From Planctomycetota bacterium (GTDB lineage Bacteria; Planctomycetota; Phycisphaerae; SM23-33): DNA of 64,000 nt. The notes under the pieces are model-generated. The model searched no databases and was not told the DNA's origin. It worked only from the letters and a program-made list of their open reading frames with translations. A program made the position numbers and the translations under genes. This document shows positions 16,972-24,557 of the stretch, piece after piece. Every line of letters begins with the position of its first letter. Position 1 is the stretch's first letter. Where the stretch lies: NCBI GenBank assembly GCA_009908915.1, contig JAAAOJ010000037.1:1-64000 (forward strand), given 5' to 3'.

Positions 16972-17718
16972 ATGGCCGACGTATCCCCGCAAAGCATTGT
17001 TGAAGATGGCGCCAAGCTTGGCGACGGCGTGCGCATCGGGCCGTACTGCTACATCGGGCCGAACGTCACCATCGGCCGCAACAGCACCATCGAAAACAAC
17101 GTCACCATCGTCGGGCACACGAAGCTCGGCGAGGACTGCCACGCGTTCCCGCTGGCGGTCATCGGCGTTTCGCGCGACGGCGACGACAGCAAGAGTCACT
17201 GCACGCTCGGCAATGCCAACCAGGTCCGCGAGCACACGACCGTTTACGGCGGCACGAAGCACACGCCCACCACGCTCGGCCAGGACAACCTGCTGATGAT
17301 TGCCTCCCAGGTCGGTCCCGGTGCCACCATCGGCGACCACGGCATCTTTGCCAACTGCACGCACATCGGCCCCAAGGCCGTCATCAAAGACTACGTCCGT
17401 TGTAGCGCTTTCAGCCTCGTCGGCGAGGGCACGGCGGTAGGCGCCTACACCTTCACGGCCGGCTACGCACTGGTCGATCGTAACGCCCCGCCGTTCGCGA
17501 TGGTCCAGGGTTCGCCATACCGCATCCGCGGCGTCAACACACACAATCTCAAGGCTTGCGGCTTTGGCGAGGACGATATCCGATCGCTCAAGACCGCCTT
17601 CCGCGAGCTGTTCAACGCCCAGGGCCAGAGATGCAGTGCCGATGTGCTGGCCAGGCTGGCGGCGGACCAGTCGGCCAACCCGTACGTCAAGACACTCGTC
17701 GAGGAGCTCGGCGGCTGA
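16972..17718 (+). CDS. LpxA-like protein lacking the catalytic histidines
   Basis: 248 residues of left-handed beta-helix aligned along its length with LpxA (VREHTTVYGGT, GQDNLLMI, and a C-terminal GVNTHNLKACGF as in GVNIEGLKRRGF of the E. coli enzyme). The catalytic segment is different: where LpxA has NAHIAHDC, this protein has ASQVGPGA (residues 111-118), replacing His122 by Gln and catalytic His125 by Pro; the His144 position is Gly. It is therefore unlikely to be a standard UDP-GlcNAc acyltransferase. It may have another substrate, or bind sugar nucleotide without catalysis, or trimerise with the next gene product. It lies 6 bp before an intact lpxA, in the same operon. Confidence 0.85.
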   Translation: MADVSPQSIVEDGAKLGDGVRIGPYCYIGPNVTIGRNSTIENNVTIVGHTKLGEDCHAFPLAVIGVSRDGDDSKSHCTLGNANQVREHTTVYGGTKHTPTTLGQDNLLMIASQVGPGATIGDHGIFANCTHIGPKAVIKDYVRCSAFSLVGEGTAVGAYTFTAGYALVDRNAPPFAMVQGSPYRIRGVNTHNLKACGFGEDDIRSLKTAFRELFNAQGQRCSADVLARLAADQSANPYVKTLVEELGG

Positions 17719-17724
17719 GGGACC

Positions 17725-18606
17725 ATGCACAACCTTGAAGTCATCCGCGAGATCGATCCGTCGGCCCGCGTCGCGCCCGACGCCACCATCGGGCCGTTCT
17801 GTGTCATCGGCCCGAACGTGACGATCGGGCCGGGTACGATGATCGGTCGCCGCGTGACCGTTCTGGGCGCCACCACCATCGGTTCGTCGAACATTATCGA
17901 CGACGGCTGCGTGCTGGGCGCCATCCCGCAGGATCTCAAGTACCGCGGGGCCGACTGCCTGCTGGTGATCGGCCACCACAATCACATCGGGCGAAACGTG
18001 ACCATCCACATCGGCACCGAGCCGGGCGGATTTGTCACGCGGATCGGCGATGGCAATACGCTGCTGGAAGGCTGCCACGTGGCCCACGACTGCTTCGTGG
18101 ACGACCACACGCGCCTCGGCCGCTACGTGCAGCTCGCCGGGCACATCCTCGTCCAGGACGGCGCGGTCATGGAAGACATGTCCGCCGCCCACCACTTCGT
18201 GACGGTCGGGCGGTATGCCCGCGTCGGGCCGCGAACGCCCGTGCGACGCGACGTCCCGCCGTTCACCGACTTCTTCAGCGAAGACTACGGATGGACCTCG
18301 CCCGCTGTCCGGGGCGTCCATGCCGACGGCATCAAGGCCGCCCGCCTTGGCCGCGAGGAAGAGGCCGAACTCCGCCGCGCCCTGTCCGAACTGTTCGAGG
18401 ACGAGTCCGCCCTGCAGACCAAAATTGAGCAACTGGAAAATCTCGGCGTGGAAGGCGAGGCCCGCCGCCTGTGTGAATTCTGCATGCAGGCGTTGCAGGG
18501 CCGTTTCGGTCGATTTCGCGAGAGCTACCGCGGGCAGATGCCTCCCGAGGCCGCACCGCATCTGTCGGCCGAGCAACTTGCAGAGGTAAAACGCATCATG
18601 GGATGA
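17725..18606 (+). CDS. lpxA: UDP-N-acetylglucosamine O-acyltransferase
   Basis: 293 residues. Hexapeptide repeats fill residues about 10-190, including GAIPQDLKYRG, a hallmark of LpxA. The active-site segment GCHVAHDC retains both histidines equivalent to His122 and His125, and MSAAHHF retains His144. The C-terminal helical domain (residues about 200-293) is somewhat longer than in E. coli (262 aa in total) and rich in Glu and Arg. It transfers a 3-hydroxyacyl chain from ACP to UDP-GlcNAc, the first lipid A step. It starts 6 bp after the degenerate paralogue, and a strong hairpin follows 18 bp after its stop, likely ending the operon. Confidence 0.88.
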   Translation: MHNLEVIREIDPSARVAPDATIGPFCVIGPNVTIGPGTMIGRRVTVLGATTIGSSNIIDDGCVLGAIPQDLKYRGADCLLVIGHHNHIGRNVTIHIGTEPGGFVTRIGDGNTLLEGCHVAHDCFVDDHTRLGRYVQLAGHILVQDGAVMEDMSAAHHFVTVGRYARVGPRTPVRRDVPPFTDFFSEDYGWTSPAVRGVHADGIKAARLGREEEAELRRALSELFEDESALQTKIEQLENLGVEGEARRLCEFCMQALQGRFGRFRESYRGQMPPEAAPHLSAEQLAEVKRIMG

Positions 18607-18624
18607 TCCTCGCCGGGCCGGGAG

Positions 18625-18648
18625 GCGGTGCAGCGGGGGCTGCACCGC
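18625..18648 (+). terminator. Hairpin after lpxA (AGCRGGTGCT-type repeat family)
   Basis: GCGGTGCAGC-GGGG-GCTGCACCGC, a perfect 10-bp stem. It lacks a T-run, so it may be a terminator, a repeat element or both. It resembles the hairpins at 24457, 57299, 62782 and 62836. Confidence 0.6.
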
Positions 18649-18686
18649 GCAGGAGGTACGTCAGCCGCGTGCCAAGTCGGGTGCCA

Positions 18687-18703
18687 TGCCTGCTGTGCAG
18701 GCA
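18687..18703 (+). repeat. Small hairpin TGCCTGC-TGT-GCAGGCA
   Basis: Perfect 7-bp stem with a 3-nt loop, 38 bp after the larger hairpin and 45 bp before the next start codon. Role unknown. Confidence 0.5.
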
Positions 18704-18748
18704 CGCATCGTCTGAGCCAAAAATCGCAGATGAAAGGACGCAGAACGT

Positions 18749-19801
18749 ATGAGCTTTCGCGTAGCCGTTGTCGGATGTGGACGCATGGGCAAACTGCACG
18801 CCCGCGTGCTGAACGAGAATATCGACGCCGCCGAGCTGGTCGGCGTGGTCGATGCCAATCTCGCCACCGCCCGGGCCGTCGCCAGACAGCGCGACTGCGA
18901 GGCCTTCAGTGACGTCCGCCAGGCTGTCGACCTCGTCGATGCCGCCATCATCGCCACGCCCACGGTCGCCCACCTTGACGCGGCCCGGCCCTTCCTGGAG
19001 GCTGGCAAGCACGTGCTCATCGAGAAACCCTATTGCAACGATCCCGAGGCCGGCGAGGAACTCATCCGTCTGGCCGCGGCCCACAACACCTGGGTGCAGG
19101 TCGGGCACACCGAGCGGTTCAACCCCGTCAGCGTCGCCGTCCAGAAGTACGACATCCAGCCGAAGTTCATCGAGGCCCACCGCATCAGCCCCTACACGTT
19201 CCGCTCGGCCGACGTGGGCGTGGTGCTGGACATGATGATCCACGATATCGACCTCGTGCTGATGCTCGCGGGCGGCACGGTGATCGACGTCCAGGCCGTC
19301 GGCGTGAATGTCATCGGCAGCACCGAGGACATTTGCAACGCCCGCCTGCACTTCGACAACGGCTGCGTCGCCAATATCACCGCCAGCCGCCTCGCCGTCA
19401 AGACCGAACGCAAGATGCGGATCTTCAGCCCCCAGGCGTATGTCAGCGTCGATTATGGGCAGAAGGTCGGCATCGTGATCCAGAAAGAGAAGAACCTCGA
19501 CCTGATCAACATGGCCCGCGAGATGGACGTCGATGACATTGCCGAACTGGCCGCCAACGTCGACTACACCAAACTGCTGAACGTCGAGGAAATCCAGCCC
19601 GATGAAACGCTCGACCCGCTGACCCGCCAGGCCGAGGCCTTCCGCAAGACCGTCGAAGAGGGCGTCCCGCCCGTCTGCTCCGCCGCAGACGGCCTGGCCG
19701 CCGTCCGCACCGCCATCGACATTGCCGAGAAAATCAAGGCCCACAAGTGGGACGGCGATGCCGGCAACCTCGCCGGCCCTGAAATCATCCAGCAGGATTA
19801 A
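18749..19801 (+). CDS. Gfo/Idh/MocA oxidoreductase beside lipid A genes (GnnA-like candidate)
   Basis: 350 residues. The Rossmann NAD site is VVGCGRMGKLHA (residues 8-18), and EKP at 92-94 carries the conserved lysine; the substrate domain contains DMMIHDIDLVL with the catalytic-type HD pair. Members oxidise sugars or sugar nucleotides with NAD. In Acidithiobacillus and Leptospira the relative GnnA sits next to lpxA and oxidises UDP-GlcNAc at C3, leading with the aminotransferase GnnB to lipid A with an amide at that position. The location here fits, but no GnnB is nearby, so the function is inference; a UDP-sugar or myo-inositol dehydrogenase is possible. The ATG follows GAAAGGACGCAG. Confidence 0.85.
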   Translation: MSFRVAVVGCGRMGKLHARVLNENIDAAELVGVVDANLATARAVARQRDCEAFSDVRQAVDLVDAAIIATPTVAHLDAARPFLEAGKHVLIEKPYCNDPEAGEELIRLAAAHNTWVQVGHTERFNPVSVAVQKYDIQPKFIEAHRISPYTFRSADVGVVLDMMIHDIDLVLMLAGGTVIDVQAVGVNVIGSTEDICNARLHFDNGCVANITASRLAVKTERKMRIFSPQAYVSVDYGQKVGIVIQKEKNLDLINMAREMDVDDIAELAANVDYTKLLNVEEIQPDETLDPLTRQAEAFRKTVEEGVPPVCSAADGLAAVRTAIDIAEKIKAHKWDGDAGNLAGPEIIQQD

Positions 19802-19810
19802 GAGAAGATT

Positions 19811-19866
19811 GTACCGCAGAGAACGCGGAGGACGCAGAGACAGCCGGAGCCACAGAGACGCAAAGG
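19811..19866 (+). repeat. CACAGAGACGCAAAGG-type purine-rich repeat
   Basis: An intergenic tract rich in CRCAGAGA words (CGCAGAGAACGCGGAGG, CCACAGAGACGCAAAGG). Similar tracts lie at 21170, 54036 (reverse) and 58361 (reverse), always between genes. Confidence 0.5.
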
Positions 19867-21120
19867 TCACGGGGGGGGTTGCCCCGTTGTTCTGTCGGTC
19901 TTGTCGATCGCTTCGACATCGACGCTGTGAAGCGTCGGGGGCAGATTCTCCTTGCGGTTGGCTTGCTTGACGTACCACAGCCGTTCGGGCGTGATCCTTG
20001 GAAAGCGACCGATCATCAGTTGGTAGTTCACACGTTCAGCGAGTGTCTTCGTCGAACCGTCCGGCCACATGGCGAGGATCTTCTTCTGGCCCGGCTCAAG
20101 CAGGAGCAACGTGCCCGCATTGGTGACACCGATGGGCAGAAAGACCGGCCATTCGTACTTGCGGCCGGGGTTGTCGCTGGGAATTTCTCGTTTCCAGAGT
20201 TCAGTCGGCTTCTGCTTGCCTTCTGAGATGTCGATAACGCCAATACGGTGCGTCTTGGTTCCGTCCTCGTTCTCGGTCGTCGAGCAGAACCCCAGACGTT
20301 TCGCATCGGCACTGATACGGATCAGATGTGACCACCCAAACGCATCTGAGCAGGGGGCAAGCGGCGTGAGATGCGTCCCGTCGCGGTTCGAACGTACAAA
20401 CCACCCGACCTCTGCGAGGTCCAGATTCTTGATTCGGGCATTCGGCCTGTCGGGGTGGACAGCCAGTAACGGGTCCCCGTCAGAGAAGACGCCCGGGCAC
20501 CCGCCGCAGAAGGGCAGCGTGCGCAGGTTGCCGGACGCGATGTCGAATGCCTTCATAACGAGCGATTTGTCCTCGTCGTTGTAGACGGTAAGCCACCATT
20601 CGGTGCCGACCCGTGTTACACAGAAGATGGCGCACCCGCCGAGTTCCCTGAAAGTTTCATCGTGCAGGATCCGCTTGGCCGCGAGATCCACATCGAGAAA
20701 TCTGTACGCACGGGGCACATTGAGCCCCACGCGACTCGGATAGGTCGGCAGGAGGACTAGGGCCTTGCCGTCGGCGCCAACACCCGCAAGCCATGGGCCT
20801 GTCGTTTTCGCGTCGAGCGTCTCGTATTCGGGCAGCATGTGCTTGAGGCTGAGCGAGTCGCCTTTCTCTACGTTGAACAGGCGGACTTCGTGCATCTGCT
20901 GCTTACGTGATGCCGTTGTCAGCTCAACCAACAGGAAGCGACCTTCCAGAGAGACGGCAATCTGCGAGACGTATTTGTCTGTCGGCAGTTCGAAACCTTC
21001 GGCGGGAAGGCCTTCCGGGGTGGGTTCGGTGGCGGCGTCGGCTGGTGGTGTTTCGCCTGCGATGCGCCCGGTGGCGACACCGAGCAGTGCAGCAAGGATC
21101 ATGGTGCATCTGGCAGACAT
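19867..21120 (-). CDS. Secreted protein of unknown function, propeller-like
   Basis: 417 residues. The start at 21120 is supported by AAAGGAAA 8 nt upstream and by a signal peptide that begins there (MSARCTMILAALLGVATGRIAG). The mature part has repeated beta-strand blocks such as VSLEGRFLLVELT, RVGTEWWLTVYND and ISADAKRLGFCST, suggesting a WD40- or TolB-like beta-propeller, with no catalytic motif. The AT-richer, more varied codon use differs from its neighbours. It stands alone between a repeat tract and another repeat tract, so no partner is suggested. Confidence 0.7.
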   Translation of the reverse strand: MSARCTMILAALLGVATGRIAGETPPADAATEPTPEGLPAEGFELPTDKYVSQIAVSLEGRFLLVELTTASRKQQMHEVRLFNVEKGDSLSLKHMLPEYETLDAKTTGPWLAGVGADGKALVLLPTYPSRVGLNVPRAYRFLDVDLAAKRILHDETFRELGGCAIFCVTRVGTEWWLTVYNDEDKSLVMKAFDIASGNLRTLPFCGGCPGVFSDGDPLLAVHPDRPNARIKNLDLAEVGWFVRSNRDGTHLTPLAPCSDAFGWSHLIRISADAKRLGFCSTTENEDGTKTHRIGVIDISEGKQKPTELWKREIPSDNPGRKYEWPVFLPIGVTNAGTLLLLEPGQKKILAMWPDGSTKTLAERVNYQLMIGRFPRITPERLWYVKQANRKENLPPTLHSVDVEAIDKTDRTTGQPPP

Positions 21121-21169
21121 GGTGTTTCCTTTTTGGCGTTTCCGGAACGCGGGCCGTAACGTCGCCTTT

Positions 21170-21240
21170 AAAACAAAGAGCACGCAGATGTGATTCTCCG
21201 TGCCCCTTCATGTTCTTCGCGGTGCTCTGGTCTTTGCTGG
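21170..21240 (-). repeat. CACAGAG-type purine-rich repeat
   Basis: Read on the minus strand, this tract contains CCAGAGCACCGCGAAGAACA and GGGCACGGAGAATCAC, matching the wording of the 19811 tract. It occupies most of the gap upstream of the secreted protein. Confidence 0.45.
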
Positions 21241-21284
21241 GACGCGAGCCTGGTGCCGGGCACGCGCGGATACGCGCAAGACGC

Positions 21285-21737
21285 TTACGCGGCGGCCTGT
21301 TCTTCCTCGATCATCTCCAGGACCTTGTCGCGGACGTCCTGGGGTTTGACGCGGAGCTTCTGGAGGGCCTTCATGGCCACCCCGTCGGTTTCCTTCAGCA
21401 GCGCCAGCAGCAGGTGCTCGGTGCCGACCTGGCCGGCGCCGAGCTTGCGGGCTTCGTCGACGGCGGCCTGCATGACGTGCTTGAAGTGCTCGGTCTGCGG
21501 CAGGGCGTCGGGCATGTCGACCTGCGGGCCTTCGGTACCGACGGCATGGACGGCCTGGCGGACGTGGCGCAGGTCCAGGCCGAGGCGTTCGAGGGCGCGG
21601 TGGCCGTGGCCTTCGGGCTCGCGGATCAGGGCGATGAGCATGTGCTCGGTGCCGAGATGGTCGTGGTGCATACGCTGAGCTTCAATGCCCTCAAGGCGAA
21701 GCACGCACTGTGCGTGGTCAGTGAATCGTTCGAACAT
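21285..21737 (-). CDS. Stand-alone Clp N-terminal domain protein
   Basis: 150 residues. The start at 21737 is set by AAGGAGA 6 nt upstream and by MFERFTDHAQCVL, the usual N-terminus of ClpC. Two Clp_N repeats are visible (EHMLIALIREPEGHG near 30-45 and EHLLLALLKETDGVA near 105-120). No AAA+ module follows; the frame ends in EEEQAAA. Free Clp N-domains of this kind resemble adaptors such as ClpS or orphan ClpC N-domain proteins and may recruit substrates to a Clp machine. A full ClpB is encoded at 54 kb, but its N-domain differs. Confidence 0.85.
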   Translation of the reverse strand: MFERFTDHAQCVLRLEGIEAQRMHHDHLGTEHMLIALIREPEGHGHRALERLGLDLRHVRQAVHAVGTEGPQVDMPDALPQTEHFKHVMQAAVDEARKLGAGQVGTEHLLLALLKETDGVAMKALQKLRVKPQDVRDKVLEMIEEEQAAA

Positions 21738-21923
21738 CACGTCTCCTTGTGAGGGGTTTTCGGGCGATACCGGCCGCTGCGGGACGGCCGATTCGCAGGC
21801 ATTGTAGCGGCCGGATGGGGTCCGGCTCAAGGCGAAGATCGACACGAAACGGCCTGTCCGCGCGCCGGCGCGGCGGTTGTTTTGCACCGTCCGCCGCCGC
21901 GGCCGCCATGGCGTGTTGGCCGG

Positions 21924-24089
21924 CTATCGCTGGTGCGTCGGTCGCGGACCGACGGTCGACATATCGATCGGGCAAAAGCCGATTGTCCACGCCGGTGAGT
22001 CCTCGGGCAGGGAGACGTCGCCGGCGACCACGTCGCCGAGTTTCGGATCGGCCTCGATGGAATTCACGTCGTAGCCCTGCTGCTGCGCGTCGACCAGCCG
22101 CAGCGTGTCCGCGTCGTCGATCTCGAACGGTGGGCGCCGCTTGAAGTACACGCCCCCTTCCCCCTTGTTCCAGTAGAGGTTGTTGCTCAGACGGAGCTGC
22201 TTGCGACCGGCGGCGAGTTCGTCCTTCTTCTCATTGAACAGCACGGCCATCGAATTGTCGACGACGATAATGTTGCTCATAGCGTTGTAGCTCACGCGGC
22301 CGTGCGTGTGCATGCGCCGCGGCGGCCGGCCGTTCTCCAGGCCACCTGCGCAGTCGACGAATATGTTGTTGCGGATGATGTTCTCGACACCGAAGTGCTG
22401 ACAGCAGCCCCAGTCGTCAACATTGCAGACGACATTGTCTTCCACGACAACATGGCTCGTCCCTTCGTCCATGTACACGCCGCTGCCGCCGTAGTTGCTG
22501 CGGCGGACGTCGTGCAGGAAGTTGTTGCGGATCGTCGTGCCCGGCTGGACGCCCAGCAGGTAGATCGCGGCCATGTCGTTCAGGATGCCCTGGCCGATGT
22601 CGTGGATGTGGTTGAACTCGATGCAGTTTTGCATCGAGACACTCGGCGTATAGCCCCACACCCAGCCGCAACTGACGCCCGTATAAAACATGTCGTGGAT
22701 CTCGTTGTGGGCGACGGTGCACCAGGCGGCATGCACGAGGATCACGCCCGGGGCCGCTCCCCAGATGCGTCCGCCGGCATGGATCGTGTTGTCGCTGACG
22801 GTCACGCCGTGGGTGCGGCGGCTCGGCGGGCTGGTGTGGTCGCCACCGTCGACCTTCACGCCGCCGGCGGCCATGTCGCCGATGGCGTTGCCGACGATCC
22901 GCACGCCCTGGCAGCCTTCGCCGAGGTCCACGCCGAAGCTGCCGATGTGCTGGATTGTGCAGTCGGCCAGTTCGCACTGGTGGGCGCCTTCCATCCAGAC
23001 CGCTCCGGGAATGTGAATCGCGCCCTGTGGGACGGTCGCGTAGTCGCCGTTCGGGTCGCAGCCGTTGTTCTCGACGAAGTGGCGGAACGAGTCCTTCCAC
23101 CGCCACGTATCGGCCGGCTTGTACGGGTCGAACCAGACGGCTCGGCCGGACGGCTGAACCCAGTCGGTGTACTGCATGGTCAGCCCGCGGAATCGCAGCG
23201 AATGCACGCAACGGCCGCCGACGGGATCGCCTTCCAGCCGCAGGATCTGAAGCAGTACGGGTACGACGACCTCACAGCCCTCCGGCGTCTCGCCGTCCTT
23301 CGGCAGGTACGTCAGCGTCTGCGCCGTCTTGTCGAGGTACCACTCGCCGGGTTCGCTGAGGGCGGCGCCGACGTTGTCGAGATAGTACTTCGCCCACGTG
23401 CCCGACCAGTCGTCGGCCAGGGCGAAGATGCTCCTGCGCGACGAGGTGACCACGCGCGTCTCGGGGTCGTAGGATTCGATCGGCATGCGGTCGTCGATCC
23501 AGAAGTGCATGACCACGACGTCGACGTCGCCGACACGGTCCCAGTTCTCGATGTCGCCTTCCGCGGCCACGAACCGCCGACTGCCGTCGAAGAGCCGCCA
23601 GCCCTTCCGATCGATGTCCGGCACGTCCTCCATCCAGAGAAAGCCTTTTTTCGGCAAGCGCGGGCGATCGCGCCGCTCGCCGTTGACAAAAAGCGACTTG
23701 AACGGCCCGTACGTGGCCAGGTGACCACTGACATCCGCCAGCCAGGCGGGCCGGCCGTTGTGCTCGGTGACCGCCCAGTCCGAGATGCGCACGCCGCCGT
23801 CGAGGGTGACGGCCTCATCCTTATATGGCGCGTAGCTGACCGGGCCGGCGTCCTCGGGCGTGAAGACGAGCGGCCGCGTGAGATGGTATCGGCCGCCGCG
23901 GATGTGGACGGTCATGCCGGCCGGCAGGGCGCCGCGAGACTTCATCTCGCGCACCTTGCGGCGGGCGGTGTCGATGCTCTTGACCGGCCCGTCCGTGCCG
24001 TCGGTGTTCGGCTCGGGAAGCCGGCCGGTCCAGTCGTCGTTGCCGTCGAGAGAAACGTAGAGATCTGCTGCGGTGAGAGCGGGGTCCAT
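21924..24089 (-). CDS. Large right-handed parallel beta-helix protein
   Basis: 721 residues. The N-terminal module (LYVSLDGNDDWTGRLPEPNTDG, then AGMTVHIRGGRYHLTRPLVF) is the opening of many pectate-lyase-like or GH141-like beta-helix proteins. Residues about 290-640 are rich in Asn-containing coils (NNFLHDV, NIFVDCAGG, HNEIHDMFYTG) with the periodicity of a parallel beta-helix. This suggests a polysaccharide lyase or glycoside hydrolase, perhaps on fucose- or xylose-containing polymers, which is inference. No signal peptide is visible at the chosen start, so it is cytoplasmic unless translation starts elsewhere. AAGGA lies 10 nt upstream of the ATG. Confidence 0.8.
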   Translation of the reverse strand: MDPALTAADLYVSLDGNDDWTGRLPEPNTDGTDGPVKSIDTARRKVREMKSRGALPAGMTVHIRGGRYHLTRPLVFTPEDAGPVSYAPYKDEAVTLDGGVRISDWAVTEHNGRPAWLADVSGHLATYGPFKSLFVNGERRDRPRLPKKGFLWMEDVPDIDRKGWRLFDGSRRFVAAEGDIENWDRVGDVDVVVMHFWIDDRMPIESYDPETRVVTSSRRSIFALADDWSGTWAKYYLDNVGAALSEPGEWYLDKTAQTLTYLPKDGETPEGCEVVVPVLLQILRLEGDPVGGRCVHSLRFRGLTMQYTDWVQPSGRAVWFDPYKPADTWRWKDSFRHFVENNGCDPNGDYATVPQGAIHIPGAVWMEGAHQCELADCTIQHIGSFGVDLGEGCQGVRIVGNAIGDMAAGGVKVDGGDHTSPPSRRTHGVTVSDNTIHAGGRIWGAAPGVILVHAAWCTVAHNEIHDMFYTGVSCGWVWGYTPSVSMQNCIEFNHIHDIGQGILNDMAAIYLLGVQPGTTIRNNFLHDVRRSNYGGSGVYMDEGTSHVVVEDNVVCNVDDWGCCQHFGVENIIRNNIFVDCAGGLENGRPPRRMHTHGRVSYNAMSNIIVVDNSMAVLFNEKKDELAAGRKQLRLSNNLYWNKGEGGVYFKRRPPFEIDDADTLRLVDAQQQGYDVNSIEADPKLGDVVAGDVSLPEDSPAWTIGFCPIDMSTVGPRPTHQR

Positions 24090-24227
24090 GAGACGTTATC
24101 CTTGTTGCGTTTGCGGGGCTGACAGTGCGAGACGTACAGTGCAGGTCGTGATCATAGCACGCACCGCGCCACATACAAGGTTGCGGCGGGTGTTTTCGCG
24201 AGGTTCCGCGCGCATGCTGACCTGACG

Positions 24228-24440
24228 ATGATCCGCATACGCATGATCCAGGATTCGACGGCCCCGCTGGTCCGCGACCGCATCGGCCAAACGCAGGAGA
24301 TTCTGCGCCAGAACTTCCCGGGCTGGGAGCACAATCGGGGTTCTTCTCGCTGACGGCCGACGCTTGTGGTGCAGGAGGGGGGCTACACCCTGCGGAACCT
24401 CAAACGCGGCGCGGTCGGGTTCTTCCGCGGCTGGACGTAG
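24228..24440 (+). pseudogene. Remnant of an acetyltransferase/histone-deacetylase-like gene with internal deletion
   Basis: The first 36 codons (MIRIRMIQDSTAPLVRD... to FPGW) match the N-terminus of proteins that join a GNAT domain to a histone deacetylase/acetylpolyamine amidohydrolase. After a frame break, GFFSLTAD (around 24336-24360) and RPTLVVQEGGYTLRNLKRGA followed by VGFFRGWT and a stop (24354-24440) match the very C-terminus of the same family. The central several hundred codons are absent. This is recognition from memory of the family, not an alignment; a decayed gene explains both ends occurring in the right order within 210 bp. Confidence 0.55.
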
Positions 24441-24456
24441 ATCGCCGTAAGGGTAG

Positions 24457-24480
24457 ATGGTGGAGCAGGTGCTCCACCAT
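24457..24480 (+). repeat. Perfect hairpin ATGGTGGAGC-AGGT-GCTCCACCAT
   Basis: 10-bp stem and 4-nt loop. The core AGCAGGTGCT is shared with hairpins at 57299 (reverse) and 62836, and with the related ones at 18625 and 62782. It could also act as a terminator for either flanking gene. Confidence 0.75.
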
Positions 24481-24482
24481 CC

Positions 24483-24554
24483 TCAAGTCATTCCGCACGC
24501 TCGAGTCATTCCGCACGCTCAAGTCATTCCGCACGCTCGAGTCATTCTGAATGC
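24483..24554 (+). repeat. Four 18-bp tandem repeats
   Basis: Units TCRAGTCATTCCGCACGC at 24483, 24501, 24519 and 24537; the fifth position of the unit region alternates TCAAG, TCGAG, TCAAG, TCGAG, and the last unit is degenerate at its 3' end. Absence of spacers excludes CRISPR. The array ends at the stop codon of the MDR gene. Confidence 0.85.
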
Positions 24555-24557
24555 GTA

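Larger units (their letters stand above)
24090..24557. other. Intergenic region with gene remnant, hairpin and tandem repeats
   Basis: These 468 bp contain no intact gene. From left to right they hold the upstream region of the beta-helix gene, a heavily deleted deacetylase gene (24228-24440), a perfect 24-bp hairpin and four 18-bp tandem repeats. Confidence 0.7.

Noticed and set aside
22302-24122. A 606-codon plus-strand frame opposite the beta-helix gene
   Set aside because: Composition (His/Val/Asp/Ala) is that of an antisense shadow; the minus-strand beta-helix protein is convincing.
24483-24554. Possible CRISPR array
   Set aside because: The 18-bp units are contiguous, with no spacers, and no cas gene is present.
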